DNA from: M50B103 sp041667565
GTDB lineage: Bacteria; Fidelibacterota; Fidelibacteria; Fidelibacterales; Fidelibacteraceae
Direction of reading: 5' to 3'
Length of the DNA: 8,927 nt
NCBI GenBank assembly: GCA_964572745.1
Contig: CAZNFT010000065.1
Coordinates: forward strand, 1 to 8,927
The position numbers were made by a program, and so were the translations under genes. The notes under the pieces were generated by a model, which was not told the origin of the DNA, searched no databases, and saw nothing but the letters and a program-made list of their open reading frames with translations. Each line of letters opens with the position of its first letter. Within the stretch, counting starts at the first letter, position 1. This document shows positions 4,465-8,927 of the stretch, piece after piece.

Positions 4465-7452
4465 TTATTTTCTTAAACCATTGATCCAGGCCTCTTGGAG
4501 GTCCGAAACTTTGCTTTTTATCACTTCATTATTTTCAATAAGGACCGACATCATATCGTCGTCAGTCACATTGCCCAATCTTATGCAATCATCAGCAAAA
4601 ATAGCCTCAAAAGCAGCGACCTTGGAGGGTTCTACCGATACCACAAAACGAGAATGTGATTCGGAGAATAATTCTGCTAAAACACCAATCTCTGTTTTTG
4701 GCATCTTAATCTGACAGCCTTTATTACCACCAAAAGCCGATTCTGCAAGGGCGACTGCCAAACCGCCATCCGACATATCATGCGCTGAAGCGATCAAGGC
4801 CTTTGCATTGGCTTGGGCCATTTTATCATAAATGCGTTTAGCATCATCTTTCCTGACTTTGGGGACATTTGCACCCAATACACCAAAAAGGGCGTAACAT
4901 TCCGATCCACCAAGTTCATCATAGGTCTTACCTACCTGATAGATCATATCACCTGCTTCTTTAAAATCTGAGGTGACTGTTTTACGCACATCATCAATCT
5001 TGGCTACCATGGAATAAAGAATAGTCGGCGGAACGGAAATCTTTACATCACCCTTCTTGAAATCATTCTTCATACTGTCCTTACCGGAGGTCATAGGAAT
5101 ATTGAAATAAGTAGCCATATCATAGAGCGCTTTATTCATACGAACCAATTGCGCCAATTTATATTTTCCATCGGGATTCTTGACTGGATCGTAGAGTGAA
5201 TCCGGAACACAAAAATTATCATTCGCAGTCCAAAAAATACCATCGACGACATTTGGATCGGGTAATTTTCCACCCACTGCAATGATCTGACGAACCGCCT
5301 CATCAAATGACCCGGCCGACATTTCATAAGCATCAATATCACCATAGCGAGGAATAATGCCATTAGAAACAGCTACTCCGGTAAAACTATCATGATTAAT
5401 TCTGATCACGCCGGCATCCTGGGGGGCGTTTCCATCCTCGCCCATTAAAGGCTTGATCACTGTCTTACCTTTAACTTCATGATCGAAAACACGAATGACA
5501 GGAGCTTTAGAACAAATATTCAAACTGCCCATTAGCTGAACAAGAATATCATTATGATCGGCATCAACTATAGTAGGTTCTTCAAGAACAGGAGCTTTCC
5601 ATTCAGCTTCCATGTATTTTTTGGGAACAGCATTATGCAAGAAATCCAGATCCAGATAAGCAATACGCTCACCGTGATAGAAAATATCAAGATATCCGGA
5701 GTCTGTAAAATACCCAATATCCGATAGCTCAACCTCATAATCTTTAGCCATTGCAAATAAAGCATCTTTTTTATCCGGCTCAACCACAAATGTCATGCGC
5801 TCCTGAGATTCGGATACAAAGATCTCCCAGGGTTGAAGTCCGGGATATTTTAACGGCGCCTTGTCCAATTCAACCACAGCACCATTGGTAGTTTCAGCTA
5901 ATTCTCCAATAGAGGAAGATAAACCACCTGCGCCGTTGTCTGTAGAAGATTTCAGGAGTCCGGCTTTAGCAGCCTTTTCCATAAAATCGCTCATATTTTT
6001 CTGTGTAATAGGCGAGCCGATCTGGACAGCTGAACGTGGAGAATGCTCATCAATTTCCAAGGATGAAAAAGTTGCTCCATGAATACCATCTTTGCCAATA
6101 CGACCCCCGGCCATAACAATGCGATCATCAATATCAATAGGTTTGTGCCAAGAAGGACGGCCATTGTATTCATAAGGCATAACCGCAGCAGTTCCACAAT
6201 AAACCAAAGGTTTACCGGCAAAACGATCATCAAAAATAATTGATCCATTAATAGTGGGAATACCGGACTTATTACCACCATCTTCAATTCCTTTAACCAC
6301 GCCGCTCATAATACGACGAGGATGCAATTGGCCTTCGAGTAATTCACCATCGTAATACGGAGAACCAAAACAAAGGACATTGGTATTAAATAAGCATTTT
6401 CCGCCGCCAATTCCAGTCCCCATGGGATCGCGGTTTACACCCACAATACCCGTTAATGCTCCACCGTAAGGATCCAAAGCTGAAGGCGAATTGTGAGTCT
6501 CGACCTTCCAGATAAACACATTTTCATCATCGATCTTCACCACGCCTGCATTATCATTAAATACTTTGAGGATCCAGTCATTCCCGCCTTTTTCAAAGCG
6601 TTCACGAATGATCTTGGTTGAATTATAAATATAAGTCTTAAATAAAGAATCGATCTGTTTTTCTTCACCGGTATCAAGGTCTTTGTAAGTGATCATTGCA
6701 TTGAATTCTTTATGCTTACAGTGTTCACTCCAAGTTTGCCCCAAAACCTCCAATTCTATGTCGGTAGGGATTTTGCTCATAGCATTTTTTTCGCGAATGG
6801 CCTGAGTTTCTTCTGAGAGAAAATACTCTTTGATCTTTTTCATTTCAACAAGATCTAAGGATAAAAGCATATTCTTGGAAAGAGCAAGTAATTCATCATC
6901 CGCAAGATCAATGTCAATTGTATCGACCTTTGGCTCATTCTTGATCAAAACCGTTGGCAGATATTCAATTTTATTCTTGAGAGGACCATAGCCAATGTGA
7001 TTGATCAGAGGATTACCAAGAAGATCATCACCCAGGGTATTCAATTCATCATTTGAAAGAGGATTTTCGATATAATAATATTCAGCGGTAAAAATAAACT
7101 GATCACCGGTATGCTGATCAAGATTAAAATAATCGACATAACTTTTCTGAGCAGAAACACCTTCATCGTCGGTCACACCCGGTAATTTTGCTATAAATAA
7201 GTGACGCTGAAAAGCATCATTCCTGTAAAGTGTATCCATATAAACATTGTGAAGAATGGCATCTTTAAGAGTCAACTCGGCAAATTTCAAGATTTCCGAC
7301 TGTTTTTTATCGGAAAGAATCGTAAAAACCTTAGATGTTCTTACCTTGCCTGTATTGATATTAAAATAGCGCTTTGCCTCCTGCTGAAGCGACTTTCCAC
7401 TAACATCGAGAATATTATCCTTAAGCATCAACTGAATCGTGTAGATATTCAC
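4465..7452 (-). CDS. purL: FGAM synthase synthetase subunit (PurL, large type without glutaminase domain)
   Basis: ATP-dependent conversion of FGAR to FGAM using ammonia from PurQ. The 995 residues contain, in order: a PurS-like N-terminal region (about 1-160; IYTIQLMLKDNILDVSGKSL), a linker with GQTWSEHCKHKEF (238-250, conserved H244), and two AIRS-type halves with VETHNSPSALDPYGGA (317-332), GVNRDPMGTG (338-347), TDNGAGGL (504-511), SESQERM (547-553), GEDGNAPQDAGVI (671-683), TSGKDSMKN (788-796), HDMSDGGLAVALAES (891-905) and FSESHSRF (929-936). The chain stops where single-chain enzymes of about 1,290 residues continue into the glutaminase domain, which here is the next gene. The second His of the common THNHP is Ser. 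The start is GTG. Confidence 0.97.
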   Translation of the reverse strand: MNIYTIQLMLKDNILDVSGKSLQQEAKRYFNINTGKVRTSKVFTILSDKKQSEILKFAELTLKDAILHNVYMDTLYRNDAFQRHLFIAKLPGVTDDEGVSAQKSYVDYFNLDQHTGDQFIFTAEYYYIENPLSNDELNTLGDDLLGNPLINHIGYGPLKNKIEYLPTVLIKNEPKVDTIDIDLADDELLALSKNMLLSLDLVEMKKIKEYFLSEETQAIREKNAMSKIPTDIELEVLGQTWSEHCKHKEFNAMITYKDLDTGEEKQIDSLFKTYIYNSTKIIRERFEKGGNDWILKVFNDNAGVVKIDDENVFIWKVETHNSPSALDPYGGALTGIVGVNRDPMGTGIGGGKCLFNTNVLCFGSPYYDGELLEGQLHPRRIMSGVVKGIEDGGNKSGIPTINGSIIFDDRFAGKPLVYCGTAAVMPYEYNGRPSWHKPIDIDDRIVMAGGRIGKDGIHGATFSSLEIDEHSPRSAVQIGSPITQKNMSDFMEKAAKAGLLKSSTDNGAGGLSSSIGELAETTNGAVVELDKAPLKYPGLQPWEIFVSESQERMTFVVEPDKKDALFAMAKDYEVELSDIGYFTDSGYLDIFYHGERIAYLDLDFLHNAVPKKYMEAEWKAPVLEEPTIVDADHNDILVQLMGSLNICSKAPVIRVFDHEVKGKTVIKPLMGEDGNAPQDAGVIRINHDSFTGVAVSNGIIPRYGDIDAYEMSAGSFDEAVRQIIAVGGKLPDPNVVDGIFWTANDNFCVPDSLYDPVKNPDGKYKLAQLVRMNKALYDMATYFNIPMTSGKDSMKNDFKKGDVKISVPPTILYSMVAKIDDVRKTVTSDFKEAGDMIYQVGKTYDELGGSECYALFGVLGANVPKVRKDDAKRIYDKMAQANAKALIASAHDMSDGGLAVALAESAFGGNKGCQIKMPKTEIGVLAELFSESHSRFVVSVEPSKVAAFEAIFADDCIRLGNVTDDDMMSVLIENNEVIKSKVSDLQEAWINGLRK

Positions 7453-7456
7453 ATGG

Positions 7457-7463
7457 CCTCCTT
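7457..7463 (-). promoter_or_regulatory. Shine-Dalgarno setting the purL GTG start
   Basis: AAGGAGG on the minus strand lies 4 nt before GTG (7450-7452). An ATG overlaps this codon at 7452-7454 but is followed at once by in-frame TGA, so it cannot start purL. The next in-frame ATG is codon 9, which would remove conserved N-terminal sequence. GTG is therefore the best start. The site is between the purM stop and purL in a 15-nt gap. Confidence 0.8.
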
Positions 7464-7467
7464 TATA

Positions 7468-8556
7468 TTAGCCTTCAACATCATAAGACAAACGCTGAGG
7501 GTCTAAACCTTTGGTATCAATAAATATTTTTGCTTCTTCGCTAATCGAGCCACAGATCTTAGCTTCGTATTTTTCTTTTGTAATATTTTTTATCATCGCT
7601 TCAGCTTCGTCAGCCGGAACGACCAATAACATACCATTCCCCTGATTCCATAATCTGTAAGCTTGTTTTTCAGAAACCTTGCCAATTTCCTGGATAGTCT
7701 TCATCACAGGAAGCGGCTCATAAATATTATCAAGAATGGCACCGTAGCCACTGACTTTTAATACGCGCCCAAGATTATCGCCCAGGCCGCCACCTGTTAC
7801 ATGGGATATACCCTTAATATTATGTCCCGCTTTACGAAGCTCCATGATCAGAGGTGTATAAATAAGAGAAGGCGTCAACAAAGCTTCTCCCCATGTTGTA
7901 TCGCAGTAAGGATGCTCATGCCAGGTATCGCCAAAATTATCTTCCATAATGTGACGTAAAAGTGAATAGCCATTGGAACGAAAACCACGACTTTTCAGCG
8001 AAATAACAAGGTCACCGGGTTTTATATCGGCACCATCGATGGGATCTAAACCTTCAGGCAGCATAGAAACCCCGGCAGCACACCAATTAAAATGCATTTT
8101 GCTGCCATAACCACCAATACGATTTCCAAGCTCGGCAATTTCGCCACCTGTAATAATTAGTTTAGAAAAATTCGCCGCTTCGTTCAACCCCCTCATTAGC
8201 TCATTGATGATATCATGATCAAGATGATCCACGTCAAGAATATTGGTCATATTAACGGTTTCCATACCATTGGCCGCCAGATCATCGGCCGTCATTGCAA
8301 TAAGATCGTAACCAAGTGTATGATAAATACCGGTACGCTCAGCAAGTTCTATCTTGGTGCCGATACCGTCTGAAGACATACCAACTTTAACACCACGAAA
8401 ATTCATGATATTAGAAAAAGAACCATCAACATCAAGTTGGGGATTCCCTTCACCATCAACACGGTTTGCAAAAGTTTTTTTAGCCCATGCGTAGGCAGTG
8501 CGGGAACACTGATTGCCTAAATCAATATTAACACCGCTGTGAACAGTCTTGGACAT
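7468..8556 (-). CDS. purM: Phosphoribosylformylglycinamidine cyclo-ligase (PurM/AIR synthetase), divergent form
   Basis: Uses ATP to close FGAM to AIR. The 362-residue chain has the PurM/SelD/ThiL-superfamily layout: N-terminal SGVNIDLGNQ (7-16), SSDGIGTKIELA (61-72), GYDLIAMTADDLAANG (82-97), ITGGEIAELG (135-144), SRGFRSNGYSLLRH (189-202), HVTGGGLGDNLGRVLK (252-267) and GNGMLLVVPADEAEAMI (306-322). These correspond to the DGVGTK, DLVAMxxND, GGETAEM, HITGGG and GMxxVV blocks of ordinary PurM, but several positions differ: ADDL for VNDI, and no FLDY after it. Given the operon with purL, purQ and purH, PurM is by far the best call; another AIR-synthase-related enzyme is a minor alternative. ATG is preceded by AGAGGA 6 nt upstream. 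It is the first gene of the operon seen here. The stop is 15 nt before purL. Confidence 0.92.
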   Translation of the reverse strand: MSKTVHSGVNIDLGNQCSRTAYAWAKKTFANRVDGEGNPQLDVDGSFSNIMNFRGVKVGMSSDGIGTKIELAERTGIYHTLGYDLIAMTADDLAANGMETVNMTNILDVDHLDHDIINELMRGLNEAANFSKLIITGGEIAELGNRIGGYGSKMHFNWCAAGVSMLPEGLDPIDGADIKPGDLVISLKSRGFRSNGYSLLRHIMEDNFGDTWHEHPYCDTTWGEALLTPSLIYTPLIMELRKAGHNIKGISHVTGGGLGDNLGRVLKVSGYGAILDNIYEPLPVMKTIQEIGKVSEKQAYRLWNQGNGMLLVVPADEAEAMIKNITKEKYEAKICGSISEEAKIFIDTKGLDPQRLSYDVEG

Positions 8557-8750
8557 AGCTATCCTCTTATTTTATTGGGATGTGGAAAAGATATTTTTCG
8601 TTTATTTTTATCACAGCCGAAAATCGTAAAAATTTACCTTAGAAACAATGAATATTTTAAGAAAATTATTTCCTCACACGCCAAGAGAAGCAAATAGTAT
8701 AAAAACAATAAAAAACGCAGATATTTCTAAATTTTTCCCCAGCACTCTCA
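8557..8750. other. AT-rich leader upstream of purM
   Basis: About 194 bp without an open reading frame of note. It is strongly AT-rich and must hold the operon promoter if transcription starts in the window. Minus-strand TTGGCG (about 8678-8683) followed by TTAAAAT (about 8654-8660) is a poor sigma-70-like pair. No riboswitch core known to me for purine genes (purine, PRPP, ZTP type) is recognisable, and there is no clear PurR-like operator. An inverted ttttcg/cgaaaa (8595-8600 and 8618-8623) is too short to call. Confidence 0.5.
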
Positions 8751-8927
8751 CCTCTACTTCGTCCCGACAATTCGAGGCTATGTAGAGCAGGCTTCTTACC
8801 TTCTTACCTTCTCACCTCTACTTCGCTCCTGCGGAGCTATGTAGAGCAGGCTTCTTACCTACTTACCTTCTTACCTCTACTTCGCTCCTGCGGAGCTATG
8901 TAGAGCAGGCTTCTTACCTACTTACCT
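8751..8927. repeat. Tandem array of hairpin-forming units, cut by the right edge
   Basis: Three units at 8751-8814 (64 bp), 8815-8873 (59 bp) and 8874-8927 (partial, 54 bp). Each begins cctctacttcg, carries an inverted repeat, then a linker gcaggcttcttacc followed by (t/a)cttacctt(c). In units 2 and 3 the inverted repeat (8816-8846 and 8875-8905) has an outer stem CTCTAC/GTAGAG, symmetric 3-nt internal loops ttc and tat, and an inner stem GCTCC/GGAGC closed by a 3-nt loop. Unit 1 keeps the outer stem and internal loops but has a different, longer inner part that can still pair (cga/tcg around caat). No protein-coding signal is seen. The linker is itself made of tta-cct steps and varies in length. 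The array lies about 195 bp upstream of purM and continues past the window. Confidence 0.93.

Noticed and set aside
5136..6287. Several open frames of 73-98 codons on either strand inside purL
   Set aside because: They overlap conserved purL codons in other frames, have no family features, and are shadows of the real gene.
8581..8589. Single DnaA-box-like tgtggaaaa upstream of purM
   Set aside because: One mismatch to the consensus, no second box and no origin features, so there is nothing to support an origin.

Overview
The window looks like a chromosomal segment of an AT-rich bacterium. It holds a five-gene minus-strand operon centred on de novo purine synthesis, followed downstream by an isolated small PD-(D/E)XK-fold gene sitting between two tandem-repeat arrays. 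The mix of a GxxExxY protein, degenerate tandem repeats attached to gene ends, a palindromic intergenic repeat and somewhat divergent purine enzymes suggests an environmental, possibly uncultivated lineage. The Cloacimonadota/Bacteroidota-like or deltaproteobacterial neighbourhood is a guess from family resemblance. The sequence alone does not fix the phylum.

Layout from right to left, in the direction of transcription. 8751-8927 is a tandem array of hairpin-forming units of about 59-64 bp that runs off the window edge. 8557-8750 is an AT-rich leader. Then come purM (8556-7468), purL (7452-4465, GTG start), purQ (4454-3630), a 28-bp imperfect palindrome directly after the purQ stop (3601-3628), an unrecognised five-helix membrane protein gene (3565-2621) and purH (2605-1001). 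Gaps inside the operon are 15, 10, 64 and 15 nt, and Shine-Dalgarno sequences lie on or next to the preceding stop codons, so the five genes are very probably one transcript. 720-1003 is a tandem array of 27-36-bp units that runs into the purH stop codon. 575-718 carries a perfect CRP/FNR-type palindrome and a possible promoter. The GxxExxY gene is at 574-194. 1-195 is a second tandem array, of 33/34-bp units, that starts in the GxxExxY stop codon and runs off the left edge.

How the genes work together: PurL plus PurQ convert FGAR to FGAM (PurQ makes ammonia from glutamine, PurL is the ATP-dependent synthetase). PurM closes the imidazole ring to give AIR. PurH carries out the last two steps, AICAR to FAICAR to IMP. 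The steps between AIR and AICAR (purE/K, purC, purB) and the early steps (purF, purD, purN/T) are not in the window, and neither is purS. PurL (995 aa) and PurQ (274 aa) together have the size and domain order of the large single-chain FGAM synthase cut at the synthetase/glutaminase junction, which explains the missing purS. The membrane protein has no obvious purine role.

The most unusual part is 1-1003. Both arrays around the GxxExxY nuclease-fold gene share the core TGTTATCCTGTC (and the variant TTATCCCGTC), but in opposite orientation, so the gene sits between inverted related arrays. This may be a repeat-plus-nuclease element of undescribed behaviour.
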